A stretch of 64,000 nucleotides of DNA from Thiorhodococcus mannitoliphagus (GCF_010915725.1 NZ_JAAIJR010000003.1:62001-126000); one strand, 5' to 3'. Counted from the first letter of the stretch, positions 43,001 through 51,454 are shown. The notes: generated by a model from the letters alone, not told the origin. A program made the numbers and translations.

Positions 43001-43468
43001 CACTACGAGGACTTCCGCGCCTATCACGAGGCATTCTATCGCTTCGTCGAACCCACCAGTGTCACGCCCTACACCTACCAGGCCCGCCTGCGGGCATTGC
43101 ACGCGGCGCTGGTCATTGCGGTGCGCCATGCCAACGATGACCTAACCGCCAACGAGCGGGCACAGGCCTTCGACCCGGGCAGGCCGGAAACGGGCAAAGT
43201 GATCGAGGAACTCATCAAGCGTTGCCGCTGCGCCGACCCGGGGCGCGGAGACGAGACCGCCGCACACATCCGCAGGCTGGTAGAGCATTGGGCCGACACT
43301 GCTCGCCGCGCGGGCGAACAACAACAGCGCCTGGTCTATGCCGGACCAGATCGCGACCGGCGCGACCTGCGCCTGCTCTACAGTCACGACGCCCGCGTGC
43401 CGGGCGAGTGGGTCACGCTGCACAACATGCGCAATGTCGAGAACACGGCGTTGATCAAGATCCTATGA
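40046..43468 (+). CDS. drmA: DrmA-like SF2 helicase of a DISARM-related system
   Basis: The 1140-residue product has the DrmA plan. The N-terminal domain has SVLMGPAAGLG and GILFP-like text, followed by a large middle region. The helicase core has Walker A FPTGGGKTEAYLG (about 494-506) and a zinc pair CPWCG (about 609) with CTHAACDF (about 633). It also has a DExH-type box QDELHLI (about 700), STATI (about 735), and NMVSVGLDVPRLSVMI with QASSRVGR (about 930-965). In DISARM, DrmA with DrmB forms a DNA-binding complex. The start appears to be TTG 40046; no ATG is near and the N-terminus could differ. The stop overlaps the next start (ATGA). The call rests on motifs and on the DUF1998 partner. 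Confidence 0.85.
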   Translation: MPRQVSDDENDQRATHESSLNLGSLRGHADALFQLSKNWVIQSGLPDWIDAGTGLVSFSDEREQVYRWIRSVLMGPAAGLGVAMSVKPLAGIKPLERFQTAILFPIVRDESGLDPADDDGGDDAEDGLIAADSGKASVAVGVARPKRRVVPPSSVGFSFFIQGGAAEIQLIPQAVRFELPADRKRNDFEEWQRITLGAADNEARSLKSPPAGQAQVRIDPIALFDGRARLDVLWRARSDGWLVTVSLSNAQRLPPKAPNSNGSAEARNEELRQRNNLALFEVALECVIDTGRIGPYPRADFHLLGLEEQELELRYRERIIYAIGHGAAVDWTLREGRVVSLRTEFLPKVEVPRFDPTAGEAVGAELGVERLAMIETDHDQICTALQRFVDGYCAWIATQASSIDGLASRYREPAGRILARMEDASARMRAGVELLRSNPLVARAFGLANAAMASQMRQAIPRWRPFQLAFLLLTLESAIDPDAEHRDVLDLIWFPTGGGKTEAYLGLMALVIWWRRLKYKASGGGTTVLMRYTLRLLTKDQFRRAARLICAMELMRRKQPELLGAEPVTLGLWVGGASSPNSFAAAKQAVDDAIADEQTRPPSLLVLESCPWCGTAFSVPDNFDAGAQHFHFRCTHAACDFGRAEGVTLPCNVVDEALYRAPPTLLLATIDKFARLAWEERSSAFFGCGRNRPPELIIQDELHLIAGALGSVAGLYEAGLETVLRMRGMYPKYVASTATIRMANEQVRRLYGRETAVFPPPGLDADDAYFARNIAPTRERPGRLYVGYLAPDRNRQRCLAPLAAALLSAPEALFGDAASDRDALLDAWWTLLVYHGSLKGVGVSRNALREIEERIDRLQREWRQQQPAAEAPDQQPGSPADPEPRWRQQLAERLTQLTSQMSADENARGFERLAKTREDPDCLDLALATNMVSVGLDVPRLSVMIINGQPLTTAEYIQASSRVGRGEVPGIVVANYYRDQARSLSHYEDFRAYHEAFYRFVEPTSVTPYTYQARLRALHAALVIAVRHANDDLTANERAQAFDPGRPETGKVIEELIKRCRCADPGRGDETAAHIRRLVEHWADTARRAGEQQQRLVYAGPDRDRRDLRLLYSHDARVPGEWVTLHNMRNVENTALIKIL

Positions 43469-45363
43469 AGCGGTTCATCCCGACCCGTTGGTCCCACATG
43501 CTCGGTTTCAGTGGTGTCGGCGCCTTGGTACGCGCCGACAACGACCTGTTCGTGGTCATGGACATCGGTTACTGGACCGACAAGGGCGGCCAGCCGGCCG
43601 GAGAGCCGCTTTACTACGTGGACCTACTGCGCGGCGCCCTCGAGCTTGATGACAAGCAACTGCTGCAACCGCCGCTGGCACGCTTGATCAACAACGGAGT
43701 CGTGGACGGTACCTGTGTGCCGGCACTGCGTTTCCCGCGCTGGGCGCGTTGCCCGAGCTGCGGACTCCTGCATTACCAGCCTTGGAAGGCCGCGACGCCG
43801 GGGCAGCAGGATTCACTTGACGACCCCCGTTGCCGCTGCAAGAAGCGCTCTCGCTTGCGGCAGGTGGACTGGGTCGTCGCCCATCCAGACGGCGGACTCT
43901 GGGATGTGCCATGGCACTGGCTGGCACACAAAGATGGGCAATCGGAAACGGACTGTCGCAAGGGCTGCGAGCAGCCGTCGTTGCGTCTGAGGCGCGACAC
44001 CAAGAGTGGCCACTGGACGCTTCACTGCGACCACTGTCATTCGTCCCAGCGCTTTAGCCCGAGTCAGCAATTCCAGGATAAACAACGTTCGAGTCTCCAG
44101 CCCTGGCAGAGGCAAAACACCGACCAGGCTGTTCCCAGCAAGCAGTCCGCCAGAATCCTGGAGGTGAGTGATCCGAGGCTGTATTTCACCCGATTGCGCG
44201 GTGGTCTGGTGATTCCGCCCGAGTCCCAGGTTGAGCGTGGAGGGCTGTTGGATCGGCTGTATTGCAATCATGCCGTGCGCATGGACATCGCCCGCGCCAG
44301 GACTCCCCTGGCGCGTGGAGGCATATTGCGTCCATTGGCCAACCAGTTCGGTTGCACCCGCGAGACATTGGAGTCCGCGCTGGAGCAGATCGAGGCCGGC
44401 TGGCCGCTCTATGGCGAGACCCCGACGCGAGGCCAACTGTTGGAGAAGGAGTACCGGGCGCTAACGACACCGATCCCGGATCAGCGCGAGGGAGAGGATT
44501 TTATCACCAAACATCGAACCACAGCCTGGCAGTCGCTGCCGCTCGAGCAGTCCGATGGCTTGCGGCTCGGAGCAGTGCGCGCTGTCGTAGAGCAGCTGGT
44601 CGCTGTCACCCGGCTGCGCGAGATCCGGATCTTTACCGGTTTTCACCGTGTCGAGCAATGGTTCGAAGACGGCATCAAACCCGACACCGGGGACGCTGCC
44701 GAGGCGTTGAGTGCACGGCTGGTGCCACCGGATCTCGACGGGCAGCTCGATTGGCTACCGGCGATCGAACTCTACGGCGAGGGCATCTTCTTTACGCTCG
44801 ACGAGCGCCTGCTCCAGCGCTGGGAGGCGCAGGACAGCTTGTTGCACCGCGCCGATGCCCTGCAGCGTCGCTTCGAGCGCACGGGCATAGGGTTTCCGGA
44901 AGATCCGCCAGTGCCGCTGACCCCGCGTTTCATTCTGCTACATACCCTGGCGCATCTGTTAATCCGCCGGTTGGAGACCGAGGCCGGCTATTCGGCGGCG
45001 TCGATTCGCGAACGCATCTACTGCGCCGCCGGCCCCGAGCCCATGGCGGGCATCCTGGTCTATGTGGCGGTGGCAGACATTGCTGGCTCCCTGGGCGGCC
45101 TGGCGGAGCTGGCGGAGCCGGAACGCCTCCTGCCGCTGCTCGCCGGGGTCTTCGGTCAAGCGGACTGGTGCTCGCTGGACCCGGTCTGCGCCGAGCACGA
45201 CGGCCAGGGCCCGAGCCAACTCAACCTCGCCGCCTGCCATGCCTGCGCCCTGGTGCCGGAGCCGAGCTGCCAGTTCGGCAACGTGCTGCTAGACCGCGTC
45301 TTCGTCGCTGGCGACCTCGGCGGCGAGATCCAGCCCCTATTGGCCTTTGCAGCCGAGGACTGA
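43465..45363 (+). CDS. drmB: DrmB-like DUF1998 protein
   Basis: The 632-residue product begins MKRFIPTRWSHMLGFSGVGA and carries cysteine pairs near the start (RCPSCGLLHY with CRCKK; CDHCHSS) that should bind zinc. The C-terminal DUF1998 region has LHTLAHLLIRRLETEAGYSA near residue 490, YCAAGPEPMAGILVYV, and a final cysteine cluster (CSLDPVCAEHDG, CHACAL, EPSCQFGN). DrmB is the constant partner of DrmA in DISARM. ATG 43465 overlaps the DrmA stop, and the next gene starts five bases after its own stop. Together they form the recognisable core of the operon. Confidence 0.86.
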   Translation: MKRFIPTRWSHMLGFSGVGALVRADNDLFVVMDIGYWTDKGGQPAGEPLYYVDLLRGALELDDKQLLQPPLARLINNGVVDGTCVPALRFPRWARCPSCGLLHYQPWKAATPGQQDSLDDPRCRCKKRSRLRQVDWVVAHPDGGLWDVPWHWLAHKDGQSETDCRKGCEQPSLRLRRDTKSGHWTLHCDHCHSSQRFSPSQQFQDKQRSSLQPWQRQNTDQAVPSKQSARILEVSDPRLYFTRLRGGLVIPPESQVERGGLLDRLYCNHAVRMDIARARTPLARGGILRPLANQFGCTRETLESALEQIEAGWPLYGETPTRGQLLEKEYRALTTPIPDQREGEDFITKHRTTAWQSLPLEQSDGLRLGAVRAVVEQLVAVTRLREIRIFTGFHRVEQWFEDGIKPDTGDAAEALSARLVPPDLDGQLDWLPAIELYGEGIFFTLDERLLQRWEAQDSLLHRADALQRRFERTGIGFPEDPPVPLTPRFILLHTLAHLLIRRLETEAGYSAASIRERIYCAAGPEPMAGILVYVAVADIAGSLGGLAELAEPERLLPLLAGVFGQADWCSLDPVCAEHDGQGPSQLNLAACHACALVPEPSCQFGNVLLDRVFVAGDLGGEIQPLLAFAAED

Positions 45364-45368
45364 GCCCG

Positions 45369-46550
45369 ATGGCCGCGCGCAGCTGCTCACTGCCCAATAT
45401 CCAGGACTTGAGTAAGGAGCAGGAGCGCGCCCGGCTCCTGCCGCTAGAAGGCTGCCACCTGGTCGTCGGCGGCCCCGGCACCGGCAAATCGGTGCTAGCC
45501 CTGCTGCGGACCCGGCGGCATCACCGCAAAGAAGGTGGCCAGAGATACGTGTTCCTCGTCTACAACAAGCTGCTGTTGGAGGCGAGTCGGGAACTGGAGG
45601 GCGGATCGGTCAACGCCTGTACCTGGATCAGTTGGTTTAAATCCATGTACGCGCGCACGCTGTCGCAGCCATGCCCCTTGGTGGATGGAAAGCCGTACAG
45701 TCTTGACTGGCCCGCCATCAAGGAGGCAATACTCGGCGCGCCCGAGTTGAAGCCACCGCTGGAGCCCTTCCTGGTCATTGACGAGGGCCAGGATATGCCG
45801 AAGGAGTTCTACCACGCGCTGGCGGAATTGGGCTTCGAGCATTTCTATGTGGTCGCGGATCAGAATCAGCAGATCACCGATGAGTGCAGCTTGCCGCGGG
45901 AGATTGCGGCAGCACTCGACATCGACTTCGACGACCGGATCGTGCTGACCGAGAACTTCCGCAATTGCGATCGCGTCGCGCGGCTGGCGCTGGAATTCTG
46001 TGTTGCACGTCCGGACAGCCCCTGCGTCGAGTTGCCGAAGGCACGGCCCTGTGTTAGGGCGCCGATCCTGGTGGACTACGGCCCCGGCTGCCGCTGGGAC
46101 TACGACGAGCTGGTCGCGCGCGTGCTGAAGCTCGCCGACCGGAACCCGGCAAAGCTGATCGGCATCATCACACCGAACAACAAGAGCCGCGCACGCTGGT
46201 TCAACGCCTTGCGGGGCCATCCGGTCACACTGGATCACGGCCGCCCCCGCATCCTGACCTATGCGTCTGGCAGCGACGGCGGCGATCATCGCTTTGCCGA
46301 GGGCGGCATCTTCGTCATCAATGCCCAGTCCTCAAAGGGCCTTGAATTCGACACCGTGTTCCTGGCCGACATCCACGAATACTCCTGCCCGCCCGATAAC
46401 CAGGACTGGATGGATGACCTCAAGCGTCGCTTCTACGTCATGGTGTCTCGCGCGCGAGAACAGGTGATCCTGTTGCGGCAAAGTGGCCGGGGCTGCCCGG
46501 TCGAGGTGATCCTGCCAGCCGATCAAGATACCCTCAGACGCTGGAGATGA
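45369..46550 (+). CDS. Short superfamily 1 (UvrD-like) helicase/ATPase
   Basis: The 393-residue product shows Walker A GGPGTGKSVLAL (about 34-45), Walker B FLVIDEGQDMPKEF (Asp about 138), and motif III-like YVVADQNQQI. NFRNCDRVA, motif V INAQSSKGLEFDTVFL and motif VI FYVMVSRAREQVILL follow. It is only slightly larger than an SF1 core; the 2B domain of UvrD or Rep is missing. Such minimal helicases are found next to nucleases in defence loci. Its stop overlaps the next ATG (ATGA). It lies where DISARM normally has DrmC. Confidence 0.85.
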   Translation: MAARSCSLPNIQDLSKEQERARLLPLEGCHLVVGGPGTGKSVLALLRTRRHHRKEGGQRYVFLVYNKLLLEASRELEGGSVNACTWISWFKSMYARTLSQPCPLVDGKPYSLDWPAIKEAILGAPELKPPLEPFLVIDEGQDMPKEFYHALAELGFEHFYVVADQNQQITDECSLPREIAAALDIDFDDRIVLTENFRNCDRVARLALEFCVARPDSPCVELPKARPCVRAPILVDYGPGCRWDYDELVARVLKLADRNPAKLIGIITPNNKSRARWFNALRGHPVTLDHGRPRILTYASGSDGGDHRFAEGGIFVINAQSSKGLEFDTVFLADIHEYSCPPDNQDWMDDLKRRFYVMVSRAREQVILLRQSGRGCPVEVILPADQDTLRRWR

Positions 46551-48220
46551 CAGTGACCGACCCCGAGCAAGCTTCCCTTGAGCAGCCGACGCTGGAATTG
46601 ACTGACCCGGCCGAATCCAAGGCCATCGCCCCTCGCCGGCTCTGGCACCTGGTGACCAACCAGCTCAATCTCATGTACCTGCTCTCGGCGGGGCTGGTCA
46701 CCGGCCCCAAGGGCTTCGGCAGCAAGTATTACGCCGACCCGCTGTCGGCGGCGCCGGGCTGGATTCCACTGTTCGACGATGCGATTCCGGCGGGGGCACT
46801 GGCGCAGGCAACGAGCGAAGTTGGGCATCTGAAGCCTGTGATCGCCAGCGTGGATCTCAGTAATCTGCGCGGCCCGATCCAAGCAGTGGATCTAAAGAGC
46901 GAGTTGCGGTTGCTGCAATGGCCCGAGGACGCGCGCGGCGACGAGCGCCTGCTGTGGATTCCCGCTCCACTGCCGATCAGCTGGCTGCAAGCCATCCTCT
47001 TCCCGTCGAAGGACGCGCGGGCGCTGGTGCGCGAGCAGGCCACGGACTACGCCAATGTGCCACTGGATGCCTACAAGCAGCAAGTCAAGGCGCGACTGTT
47101 CTCGGCCAAGTCGACCCTGCCTTGGCCCATCGACGGCCTGTCACCGCCGGCTCGCGACCAGCCGCTGCAACATGTCTCCGCGGTCGGCGCAGTACAAGGG
47201 CTGTTGTTTGGGCTTGGCAATCGCGGTGATGCGCTGATCGCGGCCGCTAGATGCCTGACGCGTCTGACCCAGACTTCGATCCAGACGCCGCCCGGGACTC
47301 CGACCGAGAACGCCGTCGAGCCGGTCGACAACCCACTGCTGCGCGGGGTGCTCGCCTGGGTGGACGGCGAGAGCGACCTTGCGAATGCCGACGTTCAGGG
47401 CCGCATCCTGGCCCGCCTGCTCGCTGCCATCGTCGACGCCAAGACACCGGTGGACGGGGCGAGCGCCAAGGAATGGTGCCCGCCGGATACGCAGCAGGTG
47501 GTACTGGACGTGCTGGAGGCGGAGCGCCAGGCGCTCGCGGAGCCGAAGTGGCAGGAGGCGCTGACACGGTTGATTGCCGATCTCAAGGGCGCTGTGGGAC
47601 TCGGTGATGCGACCGTCTCCGAGCTGTTGCAGCGCCACTCCAAGCCGTTCTCCCGCGGCTTGATCCTGTTTTTCCTGCGCCAGCGTTGCGACGAGCTGCT
47701 GGCCATGGAGCAACCCCTGCTGACGGACCAGGACCGTGTCGTCGCAGCAGCCCTGTTCGGCGCCCGCGACGGCTGGATGGGGCTCCCCCCGGAGCTGCAA
47801 GCGATGCCTGGCCTAACCGCGGCGATCACCCACCGCATGGCGATGCTGGCCCATCGACCGCAGGCGACGGGTCTCGACTTGGGACCCGCGCCGCCACGGG
47901 TACAGCCGCTGCGCGAACTGTTGACCACCGACGGCGAGCGTTGGAGCAAGCGCCAACACGACGGCGCGCTGGCACTGGCCCGCGGCATGGGTTGGCGCGA
48001 GGCGCTGCATACGCGGATCAGCCTCGGCAAGGGCGATTACCGCTTGCAGGTGGACGGGCGCGGCGCGCATCTGCTGCTCGATGGCGACGTCAAGGCGGTG
48101 ACGATCGACGTGGATGCCAGCCGGTTGTTCGAGTTGCTCGCGCTGTCCGCAATCCCGGCAGCGCTGGATGCCAAGGTGCGTGCAACGCTCGGAGCGCAAG
48201 AGCGGGAGCGCCAGTCATGA
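46547..48220 (+). CDS. Unknown 557-residue protein of the defence-like operon
   Basis: I do not recognise a family. The product is soluble, without a signal peptide or clear helices in the membrane. The N-terminal part reads RRLWHLVTNQLNLMYLLSAGL, then a region with GWIPLFDDAIPAGAL, and later SWLQAILFPSKDARALV. A middle part has helices rich in Ala/Leu, and the C-terminus is more charged (GERWSKRQHDGALALARGM). The beginning resembles the HIT-N-L pattern of ART/DarT-like folds only faintly. It is coupled by ATGA overlaps on both sides, so it is part of the system. It may be a structural, sensor or effector component. Confidence 0.8.
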   Translation: MTVTDPEQASLEQPTLELTDPAESKAIAPRRLWHLVTNQLNLMYLLSAGLVTGPKGFGSKYYADPLSAAPGWIPLFDDAIPAGALAQATSEVGHLKPVIASVDLSNLRGPIQAVDLKSELRLLQWPEDARGDERLLWIPAPLPISWLQAILFPSKDARALVREQATDYANVPLDAYKQQVKARLFSAKSTLPWPIDGLSPPARDQPLQHVSAVGAVQGLLFGLGNRGDALIAAARCLTRLTQTSIQTPPGTPTENAVEPVDNPLLRGVLAWVDGESDLANADVQGRILARLLAAIVDAKTPVDGASAKEWCPPDTQQVVLDVLEAERQALAEPKWQEALTRLIADLKGAVGLGDATVSELLQRHSKPFSRGLILFFLRQRCDELLAMEQPLLTDQDRVVAAALFGARDGWMGLPPELQAMPGLTAAITHRMAMLAHRPQATGLDLGPAPPRVQPLRELLTTDGERWSKRQHDGALALARGMGWREALHTRISLGKGDYRLQVDGRGAHLLLDGDVKAVTIDVDASRLFELLALSAIPAALDAKVRATLGAQERERQS

Positions 48221-49806
48221 GAATGATCCCGTCGACGCCGCACGCAACCAACAGCAGCGCCGAGCGTCGTGTGTTCGACCGGCTGCGCGGCGCATTCGAG
48301 CAGGGCCAGGAGCGGGGACAGGCATTGACCGTCTTGCATTCGCTGAACCTGACCCGCCATGCCTCCAAGCGCTTCGGCGAGGCCGACTTCGTCATCGTCG
48401 GCCCCCGGGGCATTCTCGTGTTGGAGGTGAAGGGCGGTGGCATCGCTTGTCATGACGGGATCTGGTACTCCACCGATCGAACCGGAGTGAGCAACAGGCT
48501 CAAGGAGAGTCCGTTCCGGCAGGCCGAAGCAGCCATGCACGGCTTGCGTAGCCGGCTAGAGGCGGCGCTGCCGCCAGGCGTCTGCGCGCAATTCGTTTGG
48601 GGTTACGCTGTCGTCTTTCCGGACTGCGACTGGTCCATCACTGGTGCGGAATGGGAACAGGCGATGGTCGCAGACTCCCGGGCCGCAAAGAATATGGAAC
48701 GATGGCTGTCCGGGCTTTACCGCTATTGGCATCAGCGGGACAGTCGCCGGCTCGAGCCTGCAACCCCAGAGGCGCTGTCCAAGATCATCAAATTTCTGCG
48801 ACCGGCATTCGACGTCGGCGTGCCCTTGCATGTGGCGCTGGATGCATTGGAGGAGCGGGTTACCGCGTTGACTGATGACCAGATGAATCTGCTCGACATC
48901 GTCGACGCCAATCCGAGGGCGATCTGCACCGGTGGCGCGGGCACCGGCAAGACCTTCCTCGCCCTGGAACTGGCGCGCCGATGGGCGGGCTCGGGCCAGC
49001 AGGTGCTGCTCGTCTGCCAATCACCCTGGCTGAAGCATTGGCTGGAGAAGCGATTTGAGATCGCGGGCGTCAGCGTCAGTGTCGCCAAGTCCGTCACAAC
49101 GGCCGCGCGACGCGCCGGTGTCGATCAGTTCGATGCATTGATCGTCGACGAGGGGCAGGATCTGCTGAGCATGGAGGCGCTGGACCGACTGGACGCCGTG
49201 CTGATAGGCGGCCTGGAGCAGGGGCGCTGGTGCTTTTTCCACGACATCAACAATCAGGCGGGCTATTTCGGCGCGCCCGACGCCGACGCACTGCCGATGC
49301 TAGAGTCCTACGGCGCGGCGCGGATGCCGCTGAAGCGCAACTGCCGCAACACGCGCCAGATCCTGAGCGAGGTCCAGTCCGAACTCGGCGCGGACCTGGG
49401 CGTGCGCGGCACCGGCGACGGTCCCGAGGTCGTCCGCCACCAGGCCAAGACCAGGCAGCATGCGGCCGACGTGCTTATGGCGGAGATCGAGCGGCTCACC
49501 ATTCGGGAAGGACTGTCGCTGTCTGAGATCACCATCCTATCGCCGCGGCCCTTCCCCGACTCGGCAGCCGCCCTGTTGCCCGCCAAGCTTGCAGCCGATC
49601 TCACCGAACTCGACGAGTTCGCGCTGCGCGACTTTCCCCCGGCGCGCATCAGCTTTGCCGAGATCGCAAACTTCAAGGGGCTCGAGAACGAGGCGGTGAT
49701 CCTGATCGACTTGCCGCGGGAAGCGGATGCCCCACGATCCTTCACGGATTTCTACGTCGGCATGAGCCGCGCGCGGTCACTGCTGATTACGATCGTCACC
49801 GACTGA
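48217..49806 (+). CDS. NERD nuclease domain fused to SF1 helicase
   Basis: The 529-residue product starts with a NERD domain (about 12-130). GEADFVIVGPRGILVLEVKGG holds the metal-binding Asp57 and Glu70-x-Lys72 of the PD-(D/E)xK fold. A UvrD-like SF1 ATPase follows, with Walker A TGGAGTGKTFLAL (about 237-249), Walker B DALIVDEGQDLL, RNCRNTRQI, FAEIANFKGLENEAVIL and FYVGMSRARSLLI. The nuclease residues are intact, so DNA cleavage is likely. It is the last gene of the five, coupled to the preceding one by ATGA. NERD-helicase proteins are recurrent in phage and plasmid defence. Confidence 0.9.
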   Translation: MRMIPSTPHATNSSAERRVFDRLRGAFEQGQERGQALTVLHSLNLTRHASKRFGEADFVIVGPRGILVLEVKGGGIACHDGIWYSTDRTGVSNRLKESPFRQAEAAMHGLRSRLEAALPPGVCAQFVWGYAVVFPDCDWSITGAEWEQAMVADSRAAKNMERWLSGLYRYWHQRDSRRLEPATPEALSKIIKFLRPAFDVGVPLHVALDALEERVTALTDDQMNLLDIVDANPRAICTGGAGTGKTFLALELARRWAGSGQQVLLVCQSPWLKHWLEKRFEIAGVSVSVAKSVTTAARRAGVDQFDALIVDEGQDLLSMEALDRLDAVLIGGLEQGRWCFFHDINNQAGYFGAPDADALPMLESYGAARMPLKRNCRNTRQILSEVQSELGADLGVRGTGDGPEVVRHQAKTRQHAADVLMAEIERLTIREGLSLSEITILSPRPFPDSAAALLPAKLAADLTELDEFALRDFPPARISFAEIANFKGLENEAVILIDLPREADAPRSFTDFYVGMSRARSLLITIVTD

Positions 49807-50022
49807 TGCAAGCTGGCCTGGCCCGGCCCTGCCGCCAACAACCGCTTGAATTAGGCGATTGCCGGAATATCTGATACCAGATGGCGCCGGATTCAGGTTT
49901 GCCTTCAAGGAGCACCGGCGAGAGCATCGCCGGGTTTTGCGCAACACGACCTCCAACGTCGAACCATCGGCGATGCGCACCGCCATAGAGCGCGCCTGCG
50001 CCCCGGCGATGATCGCCGAGGG
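49807..50022. other. Right border of the defence-like operon
   Basis: This 216-bp gap between converging genes has no clear terminator with a T-run. An open frame on the minus strand (SMAVRIADGSTLEVVLRKTR) might be a gene remnant, but it has no partner sequence. No tRNA, direct repeat or integrase gene marks the border. Confidence 0.4.
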
Positions 50023-50922
50023 CTAAAGGCCGCGCATCCAGGCCGCACGCAAGGGTGCCGCCTCGGGTCGCGTGATCGCTGCTCGCACCTGCTGGAGCAG
50101 TCGCGCCTTATCCGCACCCAGAGTGCCCTTTAGCACCAGCCAGTTGGAGGCATGATCGGCGCGGAAGATGGTGCGCCGAAGCTCCAGGGCGCTCAGAAAC
50201 ATCTCCATTTCCGCGAGGAGTCCATCTTGCCCTAACGGCTGCCAGTCTGGCCAGCGCTCCCGATAGCGTGCGCCGCCATCCGCGAGCATGACGACCAAGG
50301 TCGATAGATACTCAGGCTGGGTCGCGTTGATCAATCGCGCCGAGTTCTCTGCGTGCAGCCGGCTGAGCGCCACCCCGCCCAGGCCATTGAGGATCATGAC
50401 CGAGCGCCGGATGCCCGCCGCGCCGAGCTTATCGAGCGCCTCGCGGGTCGACTCGAAGGTCTCGCCCTTGTTGACCCGAGCAAGCACGGTGTCGTCCCCG
50501 GATTCCGCACCGAGATAGACGCGCTCAAGCCCGAGGTCTCGCAGCTCGCGCAGTTCCTGGAGCGATTTCTTCCTCAGATTGCGCGCCAGGCAGTAGCTTG
50601 AGACGCGGCGCACGGCCGACAAGTGCTGGCGGATCGCGCTCAGGTAGCCCATGAGGCTCCGCGTCGGCAGCGCCAGGGCGTCACCGTCGGCGAGAAAGAC
50701 CCGTCTAACGGAGTCGCCGAGCCTCTCGCCGCAAAGCCGAATGCTTGTAAGGACTTCAGCCTGGTCACGGGCACGAAAGCGCTTGTGCGGGGGGCTGTAC
50801 ATCTCGCAGAAGCTGCACTTGTTCCAAGAGCAGCCATCGGTCACGGGCAGAATGAGCGAATCGGCCTCGCTCGGCGGACGGTAGACGGGCTCGATGTAGC
50901 GGATGGGCAGATCGTCGTTCAG
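50023..50922 (-). CDS. Radical SAM protein with CX4CX2C cluster motif; apparent CTG start
   Basis: The 299-residue product begins LNDDLPIRYIEPVYRPPSEA and carries the cluster motif GCSWNKCSFCEMY. Four residues separate the first two cysteines, where the usual radical SAM motif has three. The glutamate-rich Elp3/HemN-like barrel follows (RVSSYCLARNLRKKS, LERVYLGAESGDDTVL). The substrate is unknown. AAGGAGG at 50931-50937 lies eight bases before CTG 50922. No ATG, GTG or TTG start lies between there and the cluster motif, so CTG is the likely start. Upstream in-frame codons to 51156 lack family similarity. Confidence 0.82.
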   Translation of the reverse strand: MNDDLPIRYIEPVYRPPSEADSLILPVTDGCSWNKCSFCEMYSPPHKRFRARDQAEVLTSIRLCGERLGDSVRRVFLADGDALALPTRSLMGYLSAIRQHLSAVRRVSSYCLARNLRKKSLQELRELRDLGLERVYLGAESGDDTVLARVNKGETFESTREALDKLGAAGIRRSVMILNGLGGVALSRLHAENSARLINATQPEYLSTLVVMLADGGARYRERWPDWQPLGQDGLLAEMEMFLSALELRRTIFRADHASNWLVLKGTLGADKARLLQQVRAAITRPEAAPLRAAWMRGL

Positions 50923-51173
50923 GGCGCGATCCTCCTTATGGTTGTGAGCGGCGCTTGATCGACGGAGCAGACGCGGTCGAGACCTGGGCAGAGCTGTAAG
51001 CCAGACTCGACAACCGTGCGCGCCGCCTCCTTCGGCGGTCGAGCGCCAACCCTCGACCTCCAGGGCACAGAGCGGAGTGCATTGTGAATCCCCAAGGCGG
51101 CCCAACGCTAGATGCCAAGTCGTCGTCCGTGCTGCAACCTGTCCGTTCACACTCAATCGCTGGAGGTCTTGCT

Positions 51174-51335
51174 ATGGAATACGATCGATCCTTTGCGCTC
51201 GTGGAAGCCGTGATCCTCGTCGGACTCTTCGTCTGGCTCCGCTACCTGAATTCCTTGGGGTCAGGCGGCCATAGGCGTGAGGAAGCCGAGCACGAGGCCG
51301 ATGCAAACCGCATGGACGGCACCGGCAAGTCCTGA
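51174..51335 (+). CDS. Small single-helix membrane protein, 53 residues
   Basis: The product begins MEYDRSFALVEAVILVGLFV, with one membrane helix (about 8-26), then a charged tail (RREEAEHEADANRMDGTG). GGAGG lies seven bases before ATG 51174, which strongly supports translation. No family was recognised. It is divergent from the radical SAM gene and converges on the DUF302 gene. Confidence 0.7.
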   Translation: MEYDRSFALVEAVILVGLFVWLRYLNSLGSGGHRREEAEHEADANRMDGTGKS

Positions 51336-51454
51336 TCTGGTCGAAGACGCTCGCACCGCAGCCTTCCTCGATGTGGTCATTGGCCACAACGAAAAAGCGG
51401 GCCGAAGCGCATGCTGTGCGCTCCGGCCGCTCGACTTGGTTCAGCCGTGGTCGA

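Noticed and set aside
40046-45363. Standard DISARM class 1 or 2
   Set aside because: DrmC, DrmD or DrmE and the DrmMI/MII methyltransferase are not in the operon or nearby, so only the DrmAB core is claimed.
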